A stretch of 64,000 nt of DNA from M3007 sp044226205 (GCA_044226205.1 JBGAHL010000019.1:30447-94446), one strand, 5' to 3'; shown: positions 34,811-43,522, counted from the first letter of the stretch. Notes: generated by a model not told the origin, from the sequence alone. Made by a program: numbers and translations.

Positions 34811-36868
34811 ATGGCGAAACAGAACAAGCCCAACGCTCCTGCCCGGCGCCCGCAACCCCAAACTGCCAAAAGCACCGCAAAAGTCCTTTCCGAGACCACA
34901 TCCACTCGATGGGAGCCTGCCGGCTGGTTTCGCTATGCGCTGATCGCACTCGCGGTTACTGCCCTGTGTTACATTCCTTCGTTGAAAAACGGGTTTGTCA
35001 ACTGGGACGATGATCCCAACATCACCGAAAACCCGAACCTCACCCTCGTAGGCAAAGGCCAAAGCTGGGGCGAAACCATTTCCAACATTTTCAGCATCGA
35101 CAAAGGCAACGTGATCGGCAACTACAACCCTTTGCCCATCCTCACCTTTGCCGTAGAAAAAGCCGCCAGCAAGGGCGAACACAACCCCTGGCTGATCCAC
35201 TTCGACAACCTGCTGCTACACCTGCTGACCGTATTTTTCGTGTTTCGCTTGCTGCTGCACCTCGGGATAGGCCGCTTCGGCGCCCTGGCGGGCGCTCTGT
35301 TGTTCGGTATTCATCCCATGCGGGTGGAGTCGGTAGCCTGGGCTACCGAGCGCAAGGACGTGTTGTTTGCCGTGTTCTTTTTCGCCGCGCTCATGTATTA
35401 CGTGCGGTTTATAAAAACGGAGGATTCCGGGCGACGAACCCGCCTGTATATCGGTATGCTGGTCCTGGCTTTGTTGTCGCTGCTGTCCAAAGTGCAGGCG
35501 GTCACCCTGCCGCTTTCGATGCTGGCCATCGATTATTTGCTGCGCCGGCCGATCAATTTGCGCACCGTTGTGGTGGAAAAACTGCCCTTCTGGCTGTTGT
35601 CGCTCGCCTTCGGCCTGATCAACCTGTACACCCTTAAAGTGCAGGGCTCTACCAACGACGACGTGACCAATTTCAACCTGCTGGATCGTTTGTGCATCGG
35701 CGCTTACTCGTTCTGCGTGTACCTGTACAAACTGGCGATTCCCTACCCCATGTCGCCGCTTTATCCTTACCCCAAGCCCTTGCCCCTGATTATTTACGTG
35801 GCGCCGCTGTTTTTTGCCGCTATCGTCGCCGGGGTGGTGTGGCTGGCCAAAAAGGATCGGCGCATGCCCGTTTTCGGGGTGCTGTTTTTCTTTTTCAACG
35901 TCATGTTTCTGCTGCAGGTGCTGGGTGCTGGTCAGGGTTTTCTGGCCGACCGTTTTACTTACGTGCCTTATTTCGGTTTTTTTGCAATCGTGGCCTGGTG
36001 GCTCGACCGGATGGTGCAAAACAACCCTTCGTCGCAGACCAATTTGAGCATTGGCCTGGGCGTCGTAACGGCTTTGTTCGGCTTCTGGTCCATTCGCCAG
36101 ATCGCAATTTGGGAGAATGGCGAAACCCTGTGGTCGCACGTGATCAAATTTGAAGGCAAAACCAACTCCCTGCCATACTGGAACCGCGGCCAGTACTACC
36201 GCTCGAAAGGCGATTATGATCGTTCCCTGCAGGATTACTCGCAGGCAGTGACGATCAATCCCCAAAACCCCGAACTGTTCAACAGCCGGGGCAAAACCTA
36301 TTTCGACATGGCCATGTCGGGCAAATACAAACAACAGGAAGGCGAGTTTATTCAAAAAGCCATGTCGGACTACAACACGGCTTTACAGGCGACGACCGAT
36401 GCCAAACCCAAAGTCAAGTCCGAGGTGCTCATCAACCGCGGCGCGGCCAATGGCGCGGTGAAAAATTTCAACCAGGCGCTCAACGACCTCAACGAGGGCA
36501 TCAAACTGGACCCTGAAAACGAAAACGGCTATCTCAACCGCTCGCTCGTGTATTTCAACCTGGGCAAATACGAAGAGACCATTGCCGACTACACCTCTTA
36601 CCTCAAATATAAACCCAACAGCGCCAATATCCACTACGAACGCGGCATGTTGCGCCGCAGCCTGAACCGCAACCAGGATGCGATAGAGGACCTGAGCATT
36701 GCTATCAAACTCGACCCGACCCAGCCGCTGTCCTATCTCGAACGCGCCCGTGCTTTCGCCCAGTCGGGCAATACGGACGCGGCCCGAAAAGACTACCAGC
36801 GCGCCCAGCAAATGGGTATCCAGTTGTCGCCCAAAGACGTGGAAATGATGAACGGCGCGCGCAATTAA
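34811..36868 (+). CDS. TMTC-like GT-C transferase with C-terminal TPR repeats
   Basis: 685-residue protein. After a Pro-rich cytosolic tail come about nine membrane helices with the TMTC/PMT-type loop motifs FVNWDDDPNI (near 62-71), HFDNLLLHLL and HPMRVESVAWATERKDVL. TPR repeats occupy about 450-685 (for example YYRSKGDYDRSLQDYSQAV). TMTC proteins are O-mannosyltransferases in animals; bacterial members are predicted glycosyltransferases. The polyprenyl-phosphate sugar synthase at 37720 could provide its donor, which is inference. TACTTTTG at 34775-34782 is a possible -7 box. Confidence 0.82.
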   Translation: MAKQNKPNAPARRPQPQTAKSTAKVLSETTSTRWEPAGWFRYALIALAVTALCYIPSLKNGFVNWDDDPNITENPNLTLVGKGQSWGETISNIFSIDKGNVIGNYNPLPILTFAVEKAASKGEHNPWLIHFDNLLLHLLTVFFVFRLLLHLGIGRFGALAGALLFGIHPMRVESVAWATERKDVLFAVFFFAALMYYVRFIKTEDSGRRTRLYIGMLVLALLSLLSKVQAVTLPLSMLAIDYLLRRPINLRTVVVEKLPFWLLSLAFGLINLYTLKVQGSTNDDVTNFNLLDRLCIGAYSFCVYLYKLAIPYPMSPLYPYPKPLPLIIYVAPLFFAAIVAGVVWLAKKDRRMPVFGVLFFFFNVMFLLQVLGAGQGFLADRFTYVPYFGFFAIVAWWLDRMVQNNPSSQTNLSIGLGVVTALFGFWSIRQIAIWENGETLWSHVIKFEGKTNSLPYWNRGQYYRSKGDYDRSLQDYSQAVTINPQNPELFNSRGKTYFDMAMSGKYKQQEGEFIQKAMSDYNTALQATTDAKPKVKSEVLINRGAANGAVKNFNQALNDLNEGIKLDPENENGYLNRSLVYFNLGKYEETIADYTSYLKYKPNSANIHYERGMLRRSLNRNQDAIEDLSIAIKLDPTQPLSYLERARAFAQSGNTDAARKDYQRAQQMGIQLSPKDVEMMNGARN

Positions 36869-36892
36869 GCAGTAAATAATATGCAACTTTTT

Positions 36893-36930
36893 ACGCCCGG
36901 CAGGTAACGACACCTGCCGGGCGTTGATTT
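36893..36930 (+). terminator. Intrinsic terminator/hairpin
   Basis: ACGCCCGGCAGGT (36893-36905) pairs perfectly with ACCTGCCGGGCGT (36912-36924), followed by TGATTTTT. It separates the TMTC-like gene from the secreted TPR gene. Confidence 0.8.
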
Positions 36931-36949
36931 TTCTCAAAACACACCAACC

Positions 36950-37723
36950 ATGAGATCCATCTTTTTACTCGGTCTTCTCTTTTTCGCCGGCGCATTGTTT
37001 GCCCAAAAGACCGATAACGACAGCCTGAAAAATGAACTGTGGGGCCGTGCCGACGATGCCCGTGCGGTGGGGCATTATGTCGAATCACTGCGCTTGCTTT
37101 CCAGGGCTATCAGCATTTATCAGGATGATGCCGAACTACACAATAGCCGGGGCAAAACCTATTTCGACATGGCCGTGTCGGGCCAGTACGACGACGAAGC
37201 CGACACCCTGCTGGCGCTGGCCCTGGCCGATTACGAGGTTTCCATCCGAACAGGGCTCGACGACAAGATCAAATCCGAAGCATTGGCCAACAGCGCCGCC
37301 GTGTATGGCGTGCAAAATAATTTTGAAAAATGCCTGGAACGCCTGAACAGGGCCGAACAACTGGACCCCGAGAATCTGAATGTCTATCACAATCGTTCCA
37401 TACTATATACCATGCACGGTGAATATGCGCTGGCCATCGAGGATATCACTGCCTACCTTGAACGCCGGCCCGACAACGACGGGCTCATGTACGAGCGAGG
37501 TATGCTGTACCGCACCCTGTCACAGCCCCAAAAAGCGCTGAAAGACCTGGATCGGGCCATTGAATTGAATCCGCAGGCCCCGGGTTTGTATTTTCTCGAA
37601 CGCGCCCGTGCGCACGCCCAGGCTGGCCACAAAAAAGCAGCGCGCGCCGATTACAAGGAAGCGGAACGAAGAGGCGCCGTCCTTAATCCCGCTGACCTGG
37701 ACTGGCAGAAAGCGAATAACTAG
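36950..37723 (+). CDS. Secreted TPR-repeat protein
   Basis: 257 residues, signal peptide ending GALFAQ, then about five TPR units. It closely resembles the TPR end of the preceding TMTC-like protein: LHNSRGKTYFDMAVSG here matches LFNSRGKTYFDMAMSG there, and RGMLYRTLS and YFLERARAHAQ have counterparts too. It is therefore a duplicated and exported version of that repeat block. The stop codon TAG overlaps the stop of the convergent gene in the palindrome CTAG. Confidence 0.82.
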   Translation: MRSIFLLGLLFFAGALFAQKTDNDSLKNELWGRADDARAVGHYVESLRLLSRAISIYQDDAELHNSRGKTYFDMAVSGQYDDEADTLLALALADYEVSIRTGLDDKIKSEALANSAAVYGVQNNFEKCLERLNRAEQLDPENLNVYHNRSILYTMHGEYALAIEDITAYLERRPDNDGLMYERGMLYRTLSQPQKALKDLDRAIELNPQAPGLYFLERARAHAQAGHKKAARADYKEAERRGAVLNPADLDWQKANN

Positions 37724-38439
37724 GACTTGCCGTAGCGGCGCCCGCGCATTTGTAAAACACCGAGCATGGCTTCGCGGATGATCTTCAAGGACATTTTCGA
37801 TACGCCTTTTTCGCGGTCCTTGAAAGTGATAGGCACTTCGCGAACGGTAAAACCCAGCGAGTAAGCGGCGTATTTCATTTCGATCTGGAAGGCGTAGCCG
37901 ACAAAGCGGATTCTGTTCAAATCCATGGTTTCCAACACTTTGCGGCGATAGCAAATAAAACCCGCGGTGGGATCGCTGACGTGCATCCACAGGATCAGGG
38001 AGGCATAGAACGAGGCGCCGCGCGACAACACGATCCGGTCGAAAGGCCAGTTTTGCACGTGCCCGCCGGCGCAGTACCGCGACCCCACGGCTACGTCGGC
38101 GCCTTCGTCGCGACAGGCGTGGAGCAGCCTGGGCAGATCTTCCGGGTTGTGCGAAAAATCGGCGTCCATCTCAAAAAAGTAATTGTAATCCCGCTCCATC
38201 CCCCAACGGAACCCCGCGATGTAGGCGGTCCCCAGACCGAGTTTGCCCTTGCGTTCGAGCAGATGCAGGCGTCCGGGCCATTTTTGCTGGAGGTCTTTTA
38301 CGATGTCGGCCGTGCCGTCGGGCGAGCCGTCGTCGACGATCAGGATGTGAAAAGGCTCCGCCAGGGCAAATACCGCGCCGATGATCGCTTCGATGTTTTC
38401 GCGTTCGTTGTAAGTGGGGATAATGACGAGGGCGGGCAT
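37720..38439 (-). CDS. Polyprenyl-phosphate sugar synthase (DPM1-like GT2)
   Basis: 239 residues, GT2 fold. VIIPTYNERENI opens the nucleotide-sugar domain, LIVDDGSPDGT follows and EMDADFSHNP contains the DxD metal site. A single membrane segment is not obvious at the C terminus, in line with short DPM1-type enzymes that load mannose or glucose onto a polyprenyl phosphate. Convergent with the TPR gene. Possible partner of the TMTC-like transferase. Confidence 0.87.
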   Translation of the reverse strand: MPALVIIPTYNERENIEAIIGAVFALAEPFHILIVDDGSPDGTADIVKDLQQKWPGRLHLLERKGKLGLGTAYIAGFRWGMERDYNYFFEMDADFSHNPEDLPRLLHACRDEGADVAVGSRYCAGGHVQNWPFDRIVLSRGASFYASLILWMHVSDPTAGFICYRRKVLETMDLNRIRFVGYAFQIEMKYAAYSLGFTVREVPITFKDREKGVSKMSLKIIREAMLGVLQMRGRRYGKS

Positions 38440-38474
38440 GTGCGCGAAGGTTTATACTATTCAGGTTGGGTCAT

Positions 38475-39731
38475 TTACAGGGCAAATGCAACGGAAAATG
38501 CCAGCACGGAAGCAATGAGTCCGTACATGAAAATATTGTAGCAGAGGCTCAGGTAGCGGTATTTTTTAGCCAAAACGATGCCCAGAAAATACAAATCGCG
38601 GCTCATCGAACTGTACAGAAATTCGGAGTCTTTCAGCATTTCATTGACGCCCCACTGAAATTCCTCCAGTTTCATGTTGTAAAAATTGCCGAAGAACAGG
38701 AGGTTGGCTTTACGCTGACGGATCGCTTCGCGATCAATTTTGCCTTCGGTGATTTTGGGCCGGGTGCTGAGCGTGGCAAAGATCATCGAACCGAGGCAGG
38801 TCAGGATCAGCAAAGCCGCGGGCACGATCAGTCGGTACAGCACTACGCCCTCGCTTTCGAGGATTTTCGGCAACAGGTTGCTGGCCAGGATGGAGATTAC
38901 GATAGCATTGACCGAAAGCATAAGGTTGGCCTTGCTGTCGGCCATGGAACTCAGGTTGGTATGCGTCCGATAGGTCGTCCGGTACATGGTTTCGACCCCT
39001 CTGCCGAAGCGAGCCATTTTGAGCTCGTTTTCGCTTTCACGCAGGATTTTGTCAAAATCCGTGTTCTTTTCTTTCTCGTCCAGCAGTGCCAGCTCTTGTA
39101 CGGAGGGTGGTTTGCCGGGATTGAGCCGGCGTTTTTGTTTGAGCAATTGCTGGATGTGTTTGGCTTTTCTTTTGTTGAAAAGGTCGCTGGCAATAGCGGA
39201 GTGGTAGTCGTGATTGACAAGAAAATTCAATTCAAAATCGACCCATTCTGAATCGCTCATGACCAGTTTGCGCGTCAGGACGAACTCCTGCCGAAGGCGG
39301 CTGGTGCGGTCCCAGTAGCTTTCCATGCCCAAATGGCTCAGGTCGGCGTCGCAAATGATTTGCTCGAGGATGGATGTGGGTCGCTGAGGCACTTTGGTGC
39401 TGCGGATGCAACCTTTGATGATTTCCAGGTCGGCATCGGAAATTTTCCCTTTGAGAAAATTCTCGGCATTGACGCAGCTGCGCTCTTCATGGTCTTCCGG
39501 GCCTTCTGAGTAGCCCGTGTCGTGAAACCAGGTAGCCAGCTGGAGCAGGAGTATTTCACGTTCGTCGAAATCAAAACCTTCCCCGATCAGACGCACGGCG
39601 GCGACGGTCTGGAGGGTGTGCTCCCAATCATGGAAAACGTAGTCCTTTGATATTTTTTCGGCAAAAAAAGCACCGACGAACTGTTCAGTTTCCCGGAGTA
39701 AAGTCGCGGCGTTGACAGGCGTATGGATCAT
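38475..39731 (-). CDS. HD-domain phosphohydrolase fused to PycTM-type (DUF5706) membrane effector domain
   Basis: 418 residues. The N-terminal HD domain (about 25-175) shows H38 in VFHDWEH, the metal pair H70-D71 in ATWFHDTGYS and D128/D130 in ICDADLSH. A linker of charged helices leads to a C-terminal PycTM-like module (about 250-418) starting RTHTNLSSMADSKANLML with three membrane segments (about 269-290, 300-321 and 392-417). In Pycsar defence the PycTM effector injures the membrane after binding cCMP or cUMP. No nucleotide cyclase lies next to this gene; neighbours are housekeeping. The start at 39731 is chosen over 39773 because MIHTPVN begins the HD-like region and a -7 box fits upstream. 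Confidence 0.85.
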   Translation of the reverse strand: MIHTPVNAATLLRETEQFVGAFFAEKISKDYVFHDWEHTLQTVAAVRLIGEGFDFDEREILLLQLATWFHDTGYSEGPEDHEERSCVNAENFLKGKISDADLEIIKGCIRSTKVPQRPTSILEQIICDADLSHLGMESYWDRTSRLRQEFVLTRKLVMSDSEWVDFELNFLVNHDYHSAIASDLFNKRKAKHIQQLLKQKRRLNPGKPPSVQELALLDEKEKNTDFDKILRESENELKMARFGRGVETMYRTTYRTHTNLSSMADSKANLMLSVNAIVISILASNLLPKILESEGVVLYRLIVPAALLILTCLGSMIFATLSTRPKITEGKIDREAIRQRKANLLFFGNFYNMKLEEFQWGVNEMLKDSEFLYSSMSRDLYFLGIVLAKKYRYLSLCYNIFMYGLIASVLAFSVAFAL

Positions 39732-39749
39732 TTTTGAAAAGATAGCAGG

Positions 39750-39757
39750 CAAAGGTA
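39750..39757 (-). promoter_or_regulatory. Candidate -7 box TACCTTTG (minus strand)
   Basis: Matches TAnnTTTG 18 bases before the HD-PycTM start codon. It supports the start at 39731, since a start at 39773 would lie upstream of it. No clear -33. Confidence 0.4.
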
Positions 39758-39872
39758 AGTGCTGAAACGCCACCGCTGCCGAGAATTCGCAGCGTTTAGG
39801 CGCGACGCAAGATTATTTCGACCAGATGGATGCTGCTTTTACCACGGCGCAAACGGGGTCTAACAAACAGGG

Positions 39873-40922
39873 TTACAAAAAATCGACGTCCACGGCATAC
39901 GGGTAAGTCATCAGGTACTCCAGGGCTTTTTCTACCGGAAGTCCTTGAAAAACAACATTGTACAATGTGGAAGTGATGGGTACGTGCAATTTGTATTGCC
40001 GGGCCAATTGCCGCGCGATGCGCAGGGTGCGAACCCCTTCGGCCAGTTCCGGCATTTTGTCGCGGATTTCGGTGGCCGATTCGCCTCTGGCGAGCCGTGT
40101 GCCGAAAGTGTAGTTGCGGCTGTTGGTACTCGTCGCGGTGGCGACCAGGTCGCCGATGCCGGCCACACCGATAAATGCCTGGCTGGATGCGCCCAGCGCT
40201 TTGCCGAAATACACCATTTCGGCCAGCCCTCTGGCGATGAGCAGGCCCTGGATATTGCGCCCAAGCCCCAGACCGCCAAGGATGCCCGAGCCGAGGGCCA
40301 CCACGTTTTTCAGGGCGCCGGCCAGTTCGGCGCCCAGCATGTCGTACGATCCGAAGACATGAAACTGCTGACTGTTCAAAGCCGTTTGTCCGGCCTGGAT
40401 CACCTCGCGAAAGCGGCTGCCGACGAGGGTGGCTGCCGGTTGGCCGGCGGTGATTTCAGCGGCCAGGTTGGGGCCGGAAAGGCATCCGACACGCACCACG
40501 CTGCTTTCTTCCGTCACCACCTCGCTCATGGTCCGCACGTTGGCGCGGGTCACCACGATACCGCTTTTGTTGAGATCTTCTTCTTCCATGTCTTTCAGGT
40601 CGAAACCCTTGGTGCCGTGGATAATGATGTGGTGCGGCCTCAAATACGGGCCAAGGGCCTGCATCATCCGTCGGAAGCTGGTGGACGGAACGATCGGGAA
40701 AATCAGCGTACACCGCCGGGCCAGTTCTTCCAGGTCGCTCGTTGCGGTCACCCGGGGCGACAGCGCCACGCCAAGATGGGTGCGGGTGCGGTTGATCTCC
40801 TCCACGGTTTCCTGTTTGCGGCTGAACAACAGCACGTCGGCGTTGTAGGCCAGCAAATTGGCCACAGCCGTGCCGAAACTTCCGGCTCCCAAAACTCCGA
40901 CCGGGTTAAACGGTGACTTCAT
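39873..40922 (-). CDS. gpsA: Glycerol-3-phosphate dehydrogenase [NAD(P)+]
   Basis: 349 residues. Makes sn-glycerol 3-phosphate from dihydroxyacetone phosphate for phospholipid synthesis. Motifs: GVLGAGSFGTAVANLL (NAD(P) loop), GTKGFD, SGPNLAAEI and the catalytic lysine in AGALKNVVALGSGILGG. The TRLARGE and PELAEGVRT regions agree with GpsA. About 140 bases separate it from the HD-PycTM gene downstream. Confidence 0.93.
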   Translation of the reverse strand: MKSPFNPVGVLGAGSFGTAVANLLAYNADVLLFSRKQETVEEINRTRTHLGVALSPRVTATSDLEELARRCTLIFPIVPSTSFRRMMQALGPYLRPHHIIIHGTKGFDLKDMEEEDLNKSGIVVTRANVRTMSEVVTEESSVVRVGCLSGPNLAAEITAGQPAATLVGSRFREVIQAGQTALNSQQFHVFGSYDMLGAELAGALKNVVALGSGILGGLGLGRNIQGLLIARGLAEMVYFGKALGASSQAFIGVAGIGDLVATATSTNSRNYTFGTRLARGESATEIRDKMPELAEGVRTLRIARQLARQYKLHVPITSTLYNVVFQGLPVEKALEYLMTYPYAVDVDFL

Positions 40923-40948
40923 GATACAGGGCGTTGGCGGTTGCGGGC

Positions 40949-42289
40949 TTATAATTCACTGGCTTTGATTGTTTTTTTCCAAAGTTCGCGCCCCTCGACG
41001 TCGTGTACGCTGATCTCCATCTGGCGGTCGGTGCGCGGACCACTAAAACGAAGCAGGGCGTAGTTGTGCTGTGCGACGACGGTGCCTTCCACCCGGTAAT
41101 CGTTCTGGGTTTTGGTAGCGGCTTCGGTAAAAGAACCCGCCGTGAGGGACGAGGCGGTGAGGTCGTACACCCAGTTGCCGTTGGCGTTTTTCATGGCGCT
41201 GAGTTCGGTAAAATGGCGGTCGCCGGTCAGAAAGACGACCCCTTTGATTTTTTCCCGTTCGATACGCGCCAGCAGGGTGTCGCGTTCGGCAGGGAAAAAA
41301 TTGATGTAGGTTTCGTTGGCGCGGTTGGTGGTGAGCACCTGGCCGCCCAGGGCGACGATCTTGAATGTCGCACGGCTGTTGGCCAGCGAGCCGATCAGCC
41401 AGTCGAGTTGTTCTTTGCCGATCTGGGTGCGTTCGCAGGTTTTGCAGTAGTTCGGGGTGCGGAAATAGCGGTCGTCGAGCAGGAAAAAATCGACGTCAGT
41501 GTATCGGAAGTAGGTGGTGCAGCCCTTCTGGCCCGGCAGCCCGTAACTCGGATTACCCCAGAATGCCTGAAACACCTCCCAGGAAGTGTCCTTCATCACC
41601 CAGTTGCCATCACTGTCGTCGGGACCGTAGTCATGGTCGTCCCAGATGGCATAGTTGTTCGTGCTGGCCAGCAGGGGTTGCAGTTCGGGCAAAGAACGGG
41701 AATGGGTGTAGCGGCGCAGCATCCCGCGGCGGGTAGCCCAGTCGGGCTCGCGGGTATAGACGTTGTCGCCCAGCCACAACATCAGGTCGGGTTTTTCTTT
41801 GGCCAGGCTGGTAAGAATTTGATAATCAGAGCCATAAGGCTTGCCCGGACGATCGTAGGCAGGCTCGTTGACGTACATACAACTGCCCGTAGCCAGCGTG
41901 AAAGCCGGCGGGTCGGTGCGCCATTGCCAGAGGGTCTGGGTTTTGAAAGTGGTGGGATAGGGCAGTTTGACGGGCTTGCCATTGATCCGCAAACGATAGC
42001 CGTAGCTGCGCCCCGGCTCGAGTTCGTCGGCAATGCATTTGGCGGTAAAGGCGTTGTGTTGCTGGGTTTTGACCTTTTCGGTGTGGTGAATTTCGGCCGG
42101 TTTTTCAAGGTCCCAGTAGTCAAACTGCACCGTCGCCGCTTTTTTGGTCTGGGCCCAGAGCAGGACTTCCTTGTGCTCGGCGTAACCCAGCATGGGCCCC
42201 GACTGGAGCAGTTTGGACTGGGCAGAAATGGCAAAGGGGAGCAGAAAAGCACCGCAAAAAGCGGCAAAAAGACAACGGCGAAGCGACAT
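40949..42289 (-). CDS. PhoD-like alkaline phosphatase/phosphodiesterase
   Basis: 446 residues, signal peptide to AISAQ. An Ig-like N-terminal domain precedes the metallophosphatase core with LWLGDNVYTRE, AIWDDHDYGPDDSD and LTGDRHFTEL as metal ligand motifs, typical of the PhoD superfamily. Likely periplasmic, scavenging phosphate from phosphodiesters or teichoic-acid-like polymers. ATG 42289 is chosen over GTG 42295. It lies 26 bases upstream of gpsA on the same strand and may be co-transcribed with it. Confidence 0.87.
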   Translation of the reverse strand: MSLRRCLFAAFCGAFLLPFAISAQSKLLQSGPMLGYAEHKEVLLWAQTKKAATVQFDYWDLEKPAEIHHTEKVKTQQHNAFTAKCIADELEPGRSYGYRLRINGKPVKLPYPTTFKTQTLWQWRTDPPAFTLATGSCMYVNEPAYDRPGKPYGSDYQILTSLAKEKPDLMLWLGDNVYTREPDWATRRGMLRRYTHSRSLPELQPLLASTNNYAIWDDHDYGPDDSDGNWVMKDTSWEVFQAFWGNPSYGLPGQKGCTTYFRYTDVDFFLLDDRYFRTPNYCKTCERTQIGKEQLDWLIGSLANSRATFKIVALGGQVLTTNRANETYINFFPAERDTLLARIEREKIKGVVFLTGDRHFTELSAMKNANGNWVYDLTASSLTAGSFTEAATKTQNDYRVEGTVVAQHNYALLRFSGPRTDRQMEISVHDVEGRELWKKTIKASEL

Positions 42290-42428
42290 AAACACGTGCG
42301 AATGTTTGGCCGGCGAAATTACGGTAAAAGGGCGGTTAAACGACGGCTTTGCAAAAAAGTCAAACTTCTACCCAACCTTGAACTGTTCGCTTGCGTTATT
42401 AAAATTGAAATAAAATTTCCTTAAAACC

Positions 42429-42484
42429 TTGCTTTTTCCAAAAATAAATCTTTACTTTGAAGCATCTAAAAAAGGAGGTTCGTT
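42429..42484 (+). promoter_or_regulatory. Promoter and unusually strong Shine-Dalgarno site
   Basis: TTG at 42429-42431, 20 bases, then TTACTTTG (42452-42459), near the Bacteroidota consensus. AAGGAGGT (42472-42479) is a full anti-SD complement 5 bases before the ATG at 42485, in a phylum where SD sites are rare. Confidence 0.5.
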
Positions 42485-42913
42485 ATGAAGACTCGAATCC
42501 AAATGTTTGTTCTCCTCCTTGCCCTTTCAGGCTCTATCGCCGCTCAGAACTCTGGCAAGACATTTTCCAAATCTTTCAACACGGAAGGAAAGCAAATACT
42601 CGCTCTGGACTTGCCCGGCGAAGTAGACCTCAAGGTCTGGGACAACCCTACCGTCCGCATTGAGATCAGCGTCTCGCTGCCCGACGGTTCCAACCACGCC
42701 ATGCTCAACGAACTGGCCAATGCGGGGCGCTACAACCTCGTGTCCAAACCCGAAGGTGACGCCTTGCTCATCCTCGCGCCCAACATGAACCGAACGGTGA
42801 AAGTCAAAGGTCAGGACTTGAAAGAAACGCTCTCGTTCGTGGTGTACATCCCTAAAAAAATGGAGGTCGACATGCGCAATGCCGCGCTGCTGGCCGCTAA
42901 CAAGAACAAATAA
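42485..42913 (+). CDS. Small secreted protein, paralogue of downstream neighbour
   Basis: 142 residues: signal peptide to SIAAQ, then a beta-rich domain of the DUF4097/putative auto-transporter adhesin type, with ILALDLPGEVDLKVWD at its start. The same layout, with ANAGRYNLV matching KEGRYAVAM, is seen in the product of 43048-43470, so the two arose by duplication. No catalytic motif. The SD site before this gene suggests high or regulated translation. Confidence 0.7.
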   Translation: MKTRIQMFVLLLALSGSIAAQNSGKTFSKSFNTEGKQILALDLPGEVDLKVWDNPTVRIEISVSLPDGSNHAMLNELANAGRYNLVSKPEGDALLILAPNMNRTVKVKGQDLKETLSFVVYIPKKMEVDMRNAALLAANKNK

Positions 42914-42941
42914 GGCAGACGCCTTTTTTTGCCCGTGATAC

Positions 42942-42980
42942 TTATTGCCCGTGCTGCGTCAGCAGACGGGCAATAATTCT
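42942..42980 (+). terminator. Intrinsic terminator
   Basis: TTATTGCCCGT (42942-42952) pairs with ACGGGCAATAA (42965-42975), with a further GCTG/CAGC stem inside, followed by TTCTTTT. Ends the first of the two paralogous small genes. Confidence 0.75.
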
Positions 42981-43047
42981 TTTATGAAACACGCGTTTGT
43001 TTCCAAACAACACCCGCATTGCCGAACTTTGCCCTGAATTTCTCGCC

Positions 43048-43470
43048 ATGACTCTTCGTTTTTTTGCCCTGCTCGCCGGCCTGGCCCTCTGCCAAAGCGC
43101 CAGCGCACAAATGGAACGCACCATGTACCAGGTGTTCGAGGTCGATTCCGTCAAGAGCGTCACGCTCGACCTCGCCGACATCTACGACATCTATACCTGG
43201 GGTGGCAGCAGCATCCTGATCGAAACCAACGTCAAAATTTCATTCGCCTCTCCTGAAATCCTCGATTTCCTCATCAAGGAAGGCCGCTACGCCGTTGCCA
43301 TGGACACCCTGGCCCCCGACGCCGTGAAAATTTATACCAAAAACCGCGACCGCAAACCGATCAAAACCCCGGCCGGCGTTTGCACCGAAATCCCCGAGGC
43401 CAAGATTTTCGTGCCCGACAGTTTTATCTGGACGGACGACAAAAAAACGCTTACCCGAAAGCCGCAGTAA
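43048..43470 (+). CDS. Small secreted protein, paralogue of 42485-42913
   Basis: 140 residues, signal peptide to ASAQ. Shares the VTLDLADIYDIYTWGG / LDLPGEVDLKVWD layout with the upstream gene and contains IFVPDSF in place of VYIPKKM. Likely the same beta-sandwich fold. The start at 43048 puts the hydrophobic signal at the N terminus. The terminator between them implies separate transcription. Function unknown. Confidence 0.68.
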   Translation: MTLRFFALLAGLALCQSASAQMERTMYQVFEVDSVKSVTLDLADIYDIYTWGGSSILIETNVKISFASPEILDFLIKEGRYAVAMDTLAPDAVKIYTKNRDRKPIKTPAGVCTEIPEAKIFVPDSFIWTDDKKTLTRKPQ

Positions 43471-43522
43471 TTTTCCGCTCGCCATCCGGCGTTTTTCCCG
43501 ATAAATACGGGACCACAGCAAT

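Noticed and set aside
38475..39731. Complete Pycsar defence operon
   Set aside because: No pyrimidine cyclase or other defence gene lies within several kilobases; only an effector-like domain is present.
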